Shown here: positions 45,579-56,925 of the stretch, in pieces
Numbering within the stretch: the first letter of the stretch is position 1
Layout: every line of letters starts with the position of its first letter
Origin: Streptomyces pseudovenezuelae
Lineage (GTDB): Bacteria; Actinomycetota; Actinomycetes; Streptomycetales; Streptomycetaceae
Assembly: GCF_029892565.1 (NCBI RefSeq)
Contig: NZ_JARXVH010000001.1
Coordinates: forward strand, 62,001 to 126,000
Direction: 5' to 3'
DNA: 64,000 bases
The notes under the pieces: generated by a model
Seen by the model: only the letters and a program-made list of their open reading frames with translations
Database searches by the model: none
What the model was told of the DNA's origin: nothing
Translations under genes and position numbers: made by a program

Positions 45579-46115
45579 ATGTCTGACATGACCGATACCA
45601 CGCCAGGCTGGCTCAGCGCCGACGAGCTGGAGATGGCACGAGCCCGTATGCCGATCCTGTACGTCGAGGCGGTGCCCGTCCGCGTCGACGACAGCGGCGA
45701 AGTCACCAGCGTCGGCCTGCTGCTGCGCATGGGACCGGAGGGGACGGTCAGCCGGACCCTGGTCTCCGGCCGGGTGCTGCACCACGAGCGGGTCCGGGAC
45801 GCGCTCCTGCGCCACCTGGAGAAGGACCTGGGACCCGTGGCGCTGCCCCGGATCCCGGCCTCCCTGCAGCCCTTCACCGTCGCCGAGTACTTCCCCACCC
45901 AGGGCGTCACGCCGTACCACGACTCGCGCCAGCACGCGGTGTCGCTGGCCTACGTCGTGCCCGTGACCGGCGACTGCCGGCCCCGGCAGGACGCCCTGAA
46001 CCTGGTCTGGTTCAGCCCGCAGGAGGCCGTCTCTGCCGCGGTCCAGGGCGAGATGCCGGGCGGCCACGGCGTCCTGCTCAGGCAGGCGCTGGCCCATGTG
46101 GGGTGCGGTCTGTAG
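45579..46115 (+). CDS. NUDIX-like protein, DUF4916 type
   Basis: 178 residues with a NUDIX fold outline (VEAVPVRVDDSGEVTSVGLLL, then DALNLVWFSPQEA). The classical GX5EX7REUXEEXGU box is not intact: the helix region reads HHERVRDALLRHLEKDLGP, which lacks the REUXEE acids. It may bind rather than cleave nucleotides. It is tightly downstream of the amidohydrolase gene, so probably co-transcribed. Convergent to the aldo/keto reductase 20 bp on. Confidence 0.78.
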   Translation: MSDMTDTTPGWLSADELEMARARMPILYVEAVPVRVDDSGEVTSVGLLLRMGPEGTVSRTLVSGRVLHHERVRDALLRHLEKDLGPVALPRIPASLQPFTVAEYFPTQGVTPYHDSRQHAVSLAYVVPVTGDCRPRQDALNLVWFSPQEAVSAAVQGEMPGGHGVLLRQALAHVGCGL

Positions 46116-46134
46116 CCGGGCAGCCCGGCCCGGA

Positions 46135-47118
46135 TCAGTGGGCCGCGTCCAGCCGGGCCCGCTGCTCCGGTGTGAGCTCCAGGTCGATCCCGGCCAGGTT
46201 CTCCTCCAGCTGGGCCACCGACGAGGCACCCGCCAGCGGGACGATCGGGAGTTCCCCGCCCGACTGCCAGGCCAGCACGACCTGGTTGACGGTGGCCCCG
46301 GTCTCGCGCGCCACCTCGTGCAGGACAGCGAGGCGGGCGGGGGTGCCCGGGTGGTCGAAGTCCGCGGGCAGCCGCTCCGGGTGGGTGTAGGTGCCCTTCA
46401 GGAGCGGCGAGTACGCGACCAGGGTCAGGCCGGGCTCGGCCCGCAGGTAGCTGAACAGTTCGGCGCCCGCGTGGCCGAGGCTCCCGTCGGGGAACAGGTC
46501 CTCGGGCACGTCGGTGCGGGGGCGCAGGTGGCTGTGGGCGTACTGGAACACCTCGTAGCCCGGCAGCCCGGCCGCGGCGGCGATCGCGCGGGCCCGCTCC
46601 ACCCGCCAGATCGCCTGGTTGCTCACGCCGAGGAGGCCCACCGTGCCCTCGGCGACCAGCTCCGCGAACCCTTCGACGGTCTCGCGCTGGGGCACGGTGT
46701 GGTCGTCGATGTGGGCGTAGAGGAGGTCCAGCTTCTCCACGCCGAGGCGTTCCCGGCTGCGTTCGGCGGACTCACGGATGACCTTGGCGGACAGGCCCTC
46801 GCCGTTGTCGATGTAGCCGGTGCCGGGGGCGAGCGGGCGGGCGCCGAGCTTGGTCGCGATGACGATCTCGTCGCCGATGCCGCGGCTGCGCCGCCACCGG
46901 CCGAGGAGTTCCTCGCTCTGGCCGCCCTGGCCGCCGTCCTCCCAGAAGGCGTAGTTGTCGGACGTGTCGATGAAGTTGCCGCCGGCCTCGACGTACCGGT
47001 CGAGCACGGCGAAGGACGTCTCCTCGTCCGTCCGCGAGCCGAAGAGCATCGCGCCGAGGGCCAACACGCTCACCTCGCGGCGGTGGGCCGGATCGGTTCC
47101 GATGGTGCGGTACCTCAT
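46135..47118 (-). CDS. Aldo/keto reductase
   Basis: 327 residues of the AKR barrel. The catalytic Asp and Tyr are in FIDTSDNYAFWEDG, the Lys in IATKLGARPLAPG, and the His in YAHIDDHTVPQRET. It is an NADPH-dependent carbonyl reductase of the YajO/general stress 69 type. Substrate unknown. It is the last gene of a leftward series with NudK-like and glycosidase genes, 71 bp after the NUDIX gene. Confidence 0.88.
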   Translation of the reverse strand: MRYRTIGTDPAHRREVSVLALGAMLFGSRTDEETSFAVLDRYVEAGGNFIDTSDNYAFWEDGGQGGQSEELLGRWRRSRGIGDEIVIATKLGARPLAPGTGYIDNGEGLSAKVIRESAERSRERLGVEKLDLLYAHIDDHTVPQRETVEGFAELVAEGTVGLLGVSNQAIWRVERARAIAAAAGLPGYEVFQYAHSHLRPRTDVPEDLFPDGSLGHAGAELFSYLRAEPGLTLVAYSPLLKGTYTHPERLPADFDHPGTPARLAVLHEVARETGATVNQVVLAWQSGGELPIVPLAGASSVAQLEENLAGIDLELTPEQRARLDAAH

Positions 47119-47189
47119 GGTGGGTCCTCCCGTACGCGCCCGGTTGTCCGGGCACGAACGGGAGTCTCCATCTTGAAGCGCACTTCAAG

Positions 47190-47855
47190 TCAAGCCTTCG
47201 CGAAGGGTCCTTCCAGTGCCGCCCACTGGAGCAGCATGATCGTCTTGGCGTCGGCGATCTCTCCGGTGCGGATCATCTCCAGGGCCTGCCGGAAGGGCAG
47301 TTCGACGATCTCGATGTCCTCGCCCTCCTCGTCCAGGCCGCCGCCCTCGTGGGTGCGGGTCGAGGGGCCGTAGGCGGCGGCGTAGAAGCTGACGCGTTCG
47401 GTGACCGAGCCGGGGCTCATGTAGACGTCGAAGACGTGCCGGACCTCGCCGATGGTGTGCCCGGTCTCCTCCACCACCTCGCGGCGCACGGCGAGTTCGG
47501 GGTGTTCGTCATCGTCGTCGAGGAGTCCGCCCGGGGTCTCGACGAGCATGCCGTCGGGGTGTCCGTTGACGTACACCGGGTAGCGGAACTGCCGGGTGAG
47601 CAGGACGGTTTCACGGTCGGCGTCGTAGAGCAGCATGGTGGCGCCGTTGCCGCGGTCGTGCGTCTCGCGCTGCTGGGTGCTCCAGGTGCCGTCGGCGAGT
47701 TGGAGGTCGAAGGTCGTGGCGCGCTCGACGTACCAGTGGCTGGACAGCAGTTGGACGTCCCGGACCTTGACGCGCGGGTTGCCGGTGAGGGCGAGGCCCG
47801 TGCGGTCCAGGCCGGTGCGGCCGCGGCGGTCCGGGGTGTCGATGCCTGCGGTCAT
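47190..47855 (-). CDS. NUDIX hydrolase, NudK/ADP-sugar pyrophosphatase-like
   Basis: 221 residues. The NUDIX box is GGLLDDDDEHPELAVRREVV followed by EETGH, with REVVEE intact. RNGATMLLYDADRETVLLTRQFRYP precedes it (written here as GATMLLYDADRE and LLTRQFRYP), typical of GDP-mannose or ADP-sugar pyrophosphatases. It probably cleaves a nucleotide sugar to a sugar 1-phosphate and a nucleotide monophosphate. It sits 50 bp downstream of the GH13 gene, which fits a role in sugar salvage. Confidence 0.88.
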   Translation of the reverse strand: MTAGIDTPDRRGRTGLDRTGLALTGNPRVKVRDVQLLSSHWYVERATTFDLQLADGTWSTQQRETHDRGNGATMLLYDADRETVLLTRQFRYPVYVNGHPDGMLVETPGGLLDDDDEHPELAVRREVVEETGHTIGEVRHVFDVYMSPGSVTERVSFYAAAYGPSTRTHEGGGLDEEGEDIEIVELPFRQALEMIRTGEIADAKTIMLLQWAALEGPFAKA

Positions 47856-47905
47856 CGGACACCGGTCCGGCGGGAGGGGTCAGAGGAAATCTTCATGATC
47901 CGCTT

Positions 47906-49350
47906 CTACCACGCCCACAGGACGTGGGAGCCGCGGCCCGGCAGGTCCACGTACAGGCCGGAGGAGAGCAGTTCGGTGCCGTCGCGGTCGAACGACTGCG
48001 CCGACAGCAGGTCGGTGAGGTGGCAGGTGCGGTCCTGGAGGTCGTACCAGGGCAGGGGGACGCGGCCCTGCGCGGGGGCGTCCGAGTCGTTGACGACCAC
48101 GACATGGCGGGTGTCGGGACCGGTCCAGCTCCAGGCGAGGAGGTTGCGGTGGGTGTCGTTGTCCGGCCAGCCCGTGCAGGTGAGCAGGCTCCAGTCGCCG
48201 ACCCGCACGTCGAAGGCGGCCGGGAGCAACCGGCCGTAGAACTCCCGCAGTTCCTCGTCGACGGGTTCGGGCGGGCGGCGGGAGAGGAACACCGGTGGGC
48301 GGACCCGGCGGCCCTCGAACTGGCCCTCGTGCCAGAGGGTCGCGCCCGGCAGGGTGGCGACGGTGACGGCGGCGACTCGCTCCCGGGTGCCGGGGAGGGT
48401 GGCGGCGGCGCGGGGTTCGTCGTGGTTCTCCAGGAAGCGGACGAGGCCGCGCTGGTAGGCGAGATCGGCCTGGAGGTGGCCGTGGACGGACTCGGCGTCC
48501 TCGTGCAGCAGCCGGTCGTAGAGCCGTTTGTCGTAGCAGTGGTCGAAACCCTGGTGCTGGAGGGCCCATTCGAGGTCCCAGTAGGCCTCGGCGACGAAGA
48601 GCAGGTCCGGGTGGTGTTCGCGGACGCGCGGGATGACGTACGGCCAGAAGTCCTCCGCGGGCGGGGCTCCGGCCCGGTCGCCCCAGGTCTTGGCGAACAC
48701 GTCGTTCATCAGCAGCATCGCCATGTCGCAGCGCACGCCGTCCGCCTGATCGCCGATCGCCACCAGCGTCTCCACCGCCGCCGCCCGCAACGCGTCGCTG
48801 AAGGCGTTCAGTTGGACCACGTCCGGCCAGGGCGGGAAGTACGGGTCCCGGCCGCGGGCGTAGATCTGTCCGCCTGCCTCGATGAACGCCTCGGGCGAGC
48901 GGGTGAGGTCGTCCGGGGTGCCCCGGACCAGGCAGTCGGGGCGATCGGTGAGCCAGGGATGGTCGGGGGCCACGTGGTTGGGGACGTGGTCGAGGATCAA
49001 CCGCAGGCCTCGGGAGGCCAGTTGGGCGCGGGCCTCGGCCAGGCCCGTCGGCCCACCGAGGGACTCGTCGACCACGTAGTTCCGTACACAGTACGGGGAT
49101 CCGGCGATGTCCGCCTCGGTGAGGTCGGGCAGGGCGTCTCGGAAGGAGGCGAGCAGGGACTCGTCGCGCAGAGCGACGGCGAGGCCGGCGGGACTGCGTT
49201 CCCATACGCCCATCAGCCAGACGGTGTCGACGCCGGGCCGTGCGACCTCGTCCCAGGCCTCGCCGGGGACCTCGCCCAGGGTGATCCGGCGGCCGTACCG
49301 TCCGCTCAACTCGCCCAGCCAGATCAGGACGTTGATCTCGTAGATCACCG

Positions 49351-49354
<4 letters not shown>
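47906..49354 (-). CDS. Alpha-amylase family (GH13) protein
   Basis: 482 residues of a GH13 barrel. Conserved regions: LRLILDHVPNHV (region I), DGVRCDMAMLL (region II, nucleophile Asp), LLFVAEAYWD (region III, acid Glu), and FLENHDEPRAA (region IV). There is no signal peptide, so it acts inside the cell. Candidate activities are maltodextrin, trehalose or sucrose cleavage or transfer. It overlaps the MGH1 gene upstream by ATGA, so the two enzymes are made together. Confidence 0.87.
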
Positions 49355-52035
<2,681 letters not shown>

Positions 52036-52240
52036 CTTGGACCGCCTCCTCGCATTCGGGCATCGCTCCAAGACTCGGGGGTCACGGGCGGGCCCGCAAC
52101 GGATGCATGGCGGAGGGACGGCTTCCCCGTCCCGGCGGATTCTCCGGCCGAGGCACGTCCTCCCTGTCCGGTTGAAGCCGCAACGAGCCTCTGTACAAGT
52201 AGGCCCTCGGTCTTCACGTGCGCTAGGAGATTCCCCTGCC

Positions 52241-53695
52241 ATGTCCCTGTCCGAGCAGAACCCGGCCCGCACCGAGCCGGTCACCGCACCGCCCCGCGCC
52301 GACATCCGGCGCACCCCGCTGTGGCTCGCGATCCTGGCCTGCAGCGTGCCCATGTTCATGGTCGCGCTCGACAACCTCGTCGTCTCCACTGCCCTGCACA
52401 CCCTCGCCGTCGACCTGCGGGCGAGCACGCAGCAACTGCAGTGGTTCGTCAACGCCTATGTGCTCAGCTTCGCCTGTCTGCTGATGACCGGTGCCGCGCT
52501 GGGCGACCGGTTCGGCCGACGGCGGGTCTTCGTCATCGGCATCGCCCTGTTCACGCTGGCCTCCGTCGGCTGCGGACTGGCCGACACCAGCGCCGAGTTG
52601 ATCACCTTCCGCACGGTCCAGGGCTTCGGCGCCGCGGCCGTGATGCCCCTGTCGCTGACCCTGCTCTCCCAGGCGGTGCCCGACCGGCTGCGCGGGCTCG
52701 CGCTGGGCGTCTGGTCCGGGGTGAGCGGACTCGCCGTCGCGATGGGCCCGGTGGTCGGCGGTGCGGTGGTCGAGGGACTGGACTGGCAGTGGATCTTCTG
52801 GATCAACGTGCCGGTCTGTCTCGTCGCCATCCCGCTGGCGCTGTTCGCCCTGCGGGAGAGCTCCCTGCCCGCGGCCCGGCTCGACCTCGTGGGCGTCGTG
52901 CTGGCGGCGACCGGGCTGTGCGCGGTGGTGTGGGCGATCGTGCACGGCGAGCCGGATGGCTGGACGTCGGCCAAGGTGCTCGGCACGTTCGCGGGCGGCG
53001 CCGTGCTGCTGGCCGGCTTCGCGGTCCGGGAGGCGCGGGTGGCCGAGCCGATGCTGCCGCTGTCCTTCTACCGGGTGCGGGCCTTCACGCTTACCAACGT
53101 CGTCTCGGCGACCATGTACTTCGGCGTCTTCGGCTCCCTGTTCCTGCTGGCGCAGTACCTCCAGATCGTGCCGCCGCGCACGCCGCTGGAGGCCGGTGTC
53201 CGCACCCTGGCCTGGACACTGATGCCGATGTTCGTCGCCCCCGTCGCCGGACTGCTCACCGACAGGGTCGGCGGCGGCCGGCTGATGGCACTCGGCCTCT
53301 TCCTCCAGGGCGTGGGCCTGGGCTGGATCAACCTGGTCACCGACACCGACACCCCGTACTCGTCCCTCATCGGCCCGATGATCGTCGCCGGCATCGGCAT
53401 GGGCTTCGTCTTCGCGCCCACGGCGGCGGTCGTCCTCGGCTCGGTCGCCAAGGAGCACGCCGGCAAGGCGTCCGGCGCCAACACGACCGTCCGGGAGATC
53501 GGCGGCGCGCTCGGCATCGCCGTACTCAGCACGGTGTTCGTCGCGCACGGCAGCACGCGGGATCCCGGGCAGTTCGTCGACGGGCTGCACCCCGCGGTGT
53601 GGGTCGGCGTCGCGGTGGTCCTCACCGGCGCGGTGTGCGCCCTCGGCATCCCGCACCGGGTCCGGCCGACCGACGGGGAGTCCGACGGGGCCTGA
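52241..53695 (+). CDS. MFS transporter (DHA2/EmrB type, 14 helices)
   Basis: 484 residues. TM1 is VPMFMVALDNLVVSTALHTL, motif A GDRFGRRRVFVIG, and motif C-like GVWSGVSGLAVAMGPVVGG. It is a proton-driven exporter of drugs or metabolites; substrate unknown. AGGAGA precedes the ATG by ten bases. It is divergent from the glucosidase and convergent with the HxlR gene. The 59-bp repeat starts 45 bp after its stop. Confidence 0.88.
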   Translation: MSLSEQNPARTEPVTAPPRADIRRTPLWLAILACSVPMFMVALDNLVVSTALHTLAVDLRASTQQLQWFVNAYVLSFACLLMTGAALGDRFGRRRVFVIGIALFTLASVGCGLADTSAELITFRTVQGFGAAAVMPLSLTLLSQAVPDRLRGLALGVWSGVSGLAVAMGPVVGGAVVEGLDWQWIFWINVPVCLVAIPLALFALRESSLPAARLDLVGVVLAATGLCAVVWAIVHGEPDGWTSAKVLGTFAGGAVLLAGFAVREARVAEPMLPLSFYRVRAFTLTNVVSATMYFGVFGSLFLLAQYLQIVPPRTPLEAGVRTLAWTLMPMFVAPVAGLLTDRVGGGRLMALGLFLQGVGLGWINLVTDTDTPYSSLIGPMIVAGIGMGFVFAPTAAVVLGSVAKEHAGKASGANTTVREIGGALGIAVLSTVFVAHGSTRDPGQFVDGLHPAVWVGVAVVLTGAVCALGIPHRVRPTDGESDGA

Positions 53696-53740
53696 GCGAG
53701 CGGCCGGTCTTTGCAAACCTGAACGACAGGAGAGCCGAAT

Positions 53741-53799
53741 ACTACGAACACTAGGGGAGCTACGGTCGATTGGTAAGTAGGCACTTTTAAGTGCGTTAC
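53741..53799. repeat. Left 59-bp inverted repeat flanking the HxlR gene
   Basis: Matches the reverse complement of 54236-54294 at 53 of 59 bases. It holds GCACTT-TT-AAGTGC, an operator-like core, and covers the HxlR stop codon (53796-53798). Between the MFS stop and this repeat (53696-53740) nothing else is seen. Confidence 0.85.
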
Positions 53800-54215
53800 A
53801 CCCCTGCCGGATCGGCCTTCCGGGTGTCGTAGCGCGCACGCGCCCCGTCGACCTCGTCGGTCTTGTCGGCGGCCCAGTCGCGCACCTGGGACAGCAGGCC
53901 GTAGAGGCCCTGCCCGAGCGGGGTGAGCTCGTAGTCGACGCGCACCGGCACGGTCGGTGTGACCGTCCGCTTCACCATGCCGTCGCGCTCCAGCATGCGC
54001 AGGGTCTGGGTGAGCATCTTCTGGCTGACGCCCGGGATCTCACGGCTGATGTGGCTGTACCGCATCGGATCCCCGTACGACCCGAGGGTGCACATCGTCA
54101 GGCTGACCCACCGGTTGCTGATCGTCGAGAGCAGGGCCACCGCGGGACAGTCGTGCATGTACGCCTCGTACGAGCCGGGCTCGATCTCGCGGGCCGGCTT
54201 CGCCTTGGTGGTCAT
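53796..54215 (-). CDS. HxlR-family transcriptional regulator
   Basis: 139 residues of winged-helix HxlR/DUF24 fold. MHDCPAVALLSTISNRWVSL holds the Cys near the N-terminus that in this family senses electrophiles. ISREIPGVSQKMLTQTLRML is the recognition region, and RVDYELTPLGQGLYGLL the wing. It probably represses itself and the divergent quinone-type oxidoreductase in response to quinones or aldehydes. AGGAG precedes the ATG. It lies between two inverted 59-bp repeats whose same ends face it, so the gene is in a potentially invertible segment. Confidence 0.9.
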   Translation of the reverse strand: MTTKAKPAREIEPGSYEAYMHDCPAVALLSTISNRWVSLTMCTLGSYGDPMRYSHISREIPGVSQKMLTQTLRMLERDGMVKRTVTPTVPVRVDYELTPLGQGLYGLLSQVRDWAADKTDEVDGARARYDTRKADPAGV

Positions 54216-54235
54216 CGATCTCTCCTGTCAGGAGC

Positions 54236-54294
54236 GCAACGCACTAAAAAGTGCCTACTTACCAATCGATCGTAACTCCCCTAGCGTTCGTAGC
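54236..54294. repeat. Right 59-bp inverted repeat and HxlR operator/promoter region
   Basis: The same 59 bp as 53741-53799 but inverted, between the HxlR and oxidoreductase starts. The core is AGTGC-TTTT-like (GCACT arms) and TTGGTAAGTAGGC. It is likely the shared operator of both genes. Confidence 0.85.
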
Positions 54295-54334
54295 ATCCAC
54301 AGTGTTCGGATATGCAAAGGGATGAGCGAAGATC

Positions 54335-55258
54335 ATGCGCGCAGCAGTCGTGAAGAAGATCGGTGGACCCGAGGCCGTCGAGATCGTGGAGGTCCCGCTC
54401 CCGGAACCGGGTCCCTTCGAGGTCCGTGTCAAGGTCGCGGCCGCCGGGCTCAACCCCGCCGACGCCGCTGTGTGGGGCGGATTCTTCGGGCCGTTGGACG
54501 AGGTCGAGTACATCGGTCTGGGTCTGGACGCCGCCGGGACGATCGACGCGGTCGGCACGGGCGTCCTCCTCAAGGTCGGAACCCCGGTGATCGTGTTCGA
54601 CGCCCCAGTGGTGCGTCCCACGAAGGCCCAGGCCGAATACCTCGTGACCGACCTCAACTCCATCGCCCCCGCCCCCGAGGGCATGGCCCTGACGCTCGCG
54701 GCGACGATCCCGCTCAACGCGATGACCGCCTCCCTGGCCCTCGACCATCTCCCCCTGCCTCCTCGCGGCACCCTGCTCGTCACCGGCGCCGCGGGTGCCG
54801 TCGGCGGCTACGCCGTCGAGCTGGCCCGGACGCGGGGCGTGCGGATCGTCGCGCAGGGGCGGCCGGAGGACGAGGAGTTCCTCCGCGATCGCGGCGCCAC
54901 CTGGTTCGTGTCGCGCGACGAGGAACTGAGCGCGGCGGTACGCCGGTTGGTACCGGAGGGCGTGGACGGCGTGCTCGACGCGGCGGCCCTCGGCGCCCCC
55001 GCGCTGGCGGCCGTCCGCGACGGCGGCATCTACGTGAGCGTGCGGGTCGACGTGCTGCCGGCGCCGGAGCGGGGCGTGGTCGTACGCCACACCTTCGCCG
55101 GCCCCGACGCGACCCGTCTCGCCTACCTCTCCGCACTCGCCGAGGTCGGCGTGCTGACACCGCGGGTCGGCCAGATCTACTCCTTGTCGCAGGCCGCCGA
55201 GGCCCACGCCCGGCTGGCCCGGGGCGGCCTGCGCGGCCGGATCGTGCTGGTGCCGTGA
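54335..55258 (+). CDS. NADP-dependent quinone-reductase-like oxidoreductase
   Basis: 307 residues of zinc-free MDR. MRAAVVKKIGGPEAVEIVEV begins the GroES-like domain, and LLVTGAAGAVGGYAVELAR the NADPH loop. It is divergent from HxlR, whose family typically controls such enzymes in detoxifying quinones or aldehydes. ATG 54335 is followed by a normal frame. The stop overlaps the SRPBCC gene by one base. Confidence 0.88.
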   Translation: MRAAVVKKIGGPEAVEIVEVPLPEPGPFEVRVKVAAAGLNPADAAVWGGFFGPLDEVEYIGLGLDAAGTIDAVGTGVLLKVGTPVIVFDAPVVRPTKAQAEYLVTDLNSIAPAPEGMALTLAATIPLNAMTASLALDHLPLPPRGTLLVTGAAGAVGGYAVELARTRGVRIVAQGRPEDEEFLRDRGATWFVSRDEELSAAVRRLVPEGVDGVLDAAALGAPALAAVRDGGIYVSVRVDVLPAPERGVVVRHTFAGPDATRLAYLSALAEVGVLTPRVGQIYSLSQAAEAHARLARGGLRGRIVLVP

Positions 55259-55704
55259 TGGAAGCCCCTGTCGTCACGGCGGTGACCAGGATTTCCGCTC
55301 CGGTGGAGGACGTGTGGCGCGTGCTCGTGGCGTTCGACGAGTACGCGCGGTGGCACCCGGTGCTGGCCTTCGACACGAAGCCCGATCAACAGGCCGTGGT
55401 CGGAGCGGACCTTCCGGCCCGCGTCTCGGGCGGCGACGGCGCTGAACAGCACGTCACGATGCGGATCGTCGATGCGGAGGCCCCGCGTCGGCTGGTCTGG
55501 GAGGGCGGCTCGCTCGACGCGGTCCTCGGCAGGCACTCGTTCGTGCTCGACCCTCAGCCGGACGGCAGCACCGAACTCACCGACTCCGAGGAGTTCTTCG
55601 GCCCCGCCGCCACCGACCTCGTCCCGGCACTCGGCCAACTCACCGAGGATTACGCCCGATACGGCGCCGCTCTGCACTCACGCGTGACGGGTCTGTCCGG
55701 CTGA
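55258..55704 (+). CDS. SRPBCC (START/Bet v1-like) protein
   Basis: 148 residues of the helix-grip fold. AVTRISAPVEDVWRVLVAFDEY and ARWHPVL open the domain (written as AVTRISAPVEDVW and LVAFDEYARWHPVL), typical of polyketide_cyc2 proteins. It binds a hydrophobic small molecule, or acts as a cyclase or dehydratase. It is translationally coupled to the oxidoreductase by TGATG and probably handles the same compound. Confidence 0.83.
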   Translation: MEAPVVTAVTRISAPVEDVWRVLVAFDEYARWHPVLAFDTKPDQQAVVGADLPARVSGGDGAEQHVTMRIVDAEAPRRLVWEGGSLDAVLGRHSFVLDPQPDGSTELTDSEEFFGPAATDLVPALGQLTEDYARYGAALHSRVTGLSG

Positions 55705-55745
55705 CGCGTTCGGCAAGGGCCGACTCGCACGGTCCGGGGCGGGAG

Positions 55746-55774
55746 GTGCCAGGACTCCCCCACGGTCCTGGCAC
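55746..55774. terminator. Bidirectional terminator between convergent genes
   Basis: A perfect 9-bp stem (GTGCCAGGA with TCCTGGCAC) and 11-base loop, in the 154-bp gap between the SRPBCC and AraC gene ends. Confidence 0.7.
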
Positions 55775-55858
55775 GTTCCCGGTCCCGCGCACGTCCACCG
55801 CGGTGATCACCAGCATGCGTGGGCAGCGGCTCGCCTGTCGTTGGCCCACGGTCCACAT

Positions 55859-56863
55859 CTAGTTGGCACCGGGTCCACCGCCTGCGCTTCCGTCCTCCCC
55901 GCACCTCGCCTGGTCGCGGAAGGCGCCCGGTGTGACGCCGTACGCGGTACGGAAGGCGCGGCTGAACTCGGCGGCCCGCGGGAAGCCCCAGCGGGCCGCC
56001 ACGGCATGCACCGGCAGCGCGCTCAGCGCCGGGTCGGCGAGGTCGCGGCGGGCACCGGCCAGGCGCCGGTCGCGGATGTACGAGGACACGGCGATGCCCT
56101 CGGCCTGGAAGAGGCGGTACAGATAGCTGCGCGAGATGTGGTGCGCGGCGGCCACCCGGGCGGGCGTGAGGTCCTGGTCGCCGAGGTGGCGCCGGATGAA
56201 GTCCTTGATCCGCAGGGTCAGCGCGCGGCTGTGCGTCTCCGGCGTCAACTGGCTCTCCGCGTCCAGGGCGTGGGCGAAGAGCGCGGTGACCAGATCGGTG
56301 ACGACGTTGCCCAGCCGGGGTGCGTCCGACGGCCCGTAGGGACTCGTGTCCGCGGCCAACTGGCCGAGGAACTGGGCCAGTAGCGCGCCCAGCCCCTCCC
56401 GGCCCGAGATCCGGGACCCGATCACCCGGTCCGCACTGCGCGCGGGCAACGCCACCAGCGTGCGCGGGACTTCGATGCCGACGATGCTGACCGGTTCGGA
56501 GCCGGTGGCTATCTCGTACGCCCGTGACGAGCAGTTGGTGTGGATGTCGCCGACCTCGTAGGCGATGTGCTCCCGGCCCCAACTGGCCGCTCCCACCCCG
56601 CGATGCAGCAGGGAGAGGTGGTAGACCTCCGGGTCGGACTGCCGTACGAGCTTCGGGGTGCGGCGGAAGACGAGCTGGTCGAAGGTGGCGGGCCAGATCG
56701 TGACGTCCCCGAGGCCGATCAGGCGCTGGTGTCCGCGGTAGTCGGCCGCGCGGTCGCTGTCCAGCTCCATGGGCGCGTGGGTGCGGCCCAACCGCTCGGT
56801 CCACGCCTCGAACCGGTCGCCGACCGGCAGTTCCTCGGTACGGAAGACCGACTCGTGCAACAC
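55859..56863 (-). CDS. AraC-family regulator with AraC-binding-like N-terminal domain
   Basis: 334 residues. The N-terminal part (about 1-200) is a PF14525-type sensor domain. The C-terminal AraC double HTH is at LTPARVAAAHHISRSYLYRL and RWGFPRAAEFSRAFRTAYG, followed by VTPGAFRDQ. It starts with GTG at 56863. It is next to a P450 gene on the same strand and may control it; the P450 stop is 63 bp upstream. Effector unknown. Confidence 0.87.
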   Translation of the reverse strand: MLHESVFRTEELPVGDRFEAWTERLGRTHAPMELDSDRAADYRGHQRLIGLGDVTIWPATFDQLVFRRTPKLVRQSDPEVYHLSLLHRGVGAASWGREHIAYEVGDIHTNCSSRAYEIATGSEPVSIVGIEVPRTLVALPARSADRVIGSRISGREGLGALLAQFLGQLAADTSPYGPSDAPRLGNVVTDLVTALFAHALDAESQLTPETHSRALTLRIKDFIRRHLGDQDLTPARVAAAHHISRSYLYRLFQAEGIAVSSYIRDRRLAGARRDLADPALSALPVHAVAARWGFPRAAEFSRAFRTAYGVTPGAFRDQARCGEDGSAGGGPGAN

Positions 56864-56925
56864 GGCGGTAAGTCAATCACACGGTTCTCGGGAGACGCCC
56901 TGTGCTGCCCCCTGCCTATGCATGC

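Noticed and set aside
53741..54294. The HxlR region as a small transposon with terminal inverted repeats
   Set aside because: No transposase and no flanking target duplication could be seen. The repeats carry operator-like cores, so a control-region duplication or an invertible segment fits better.
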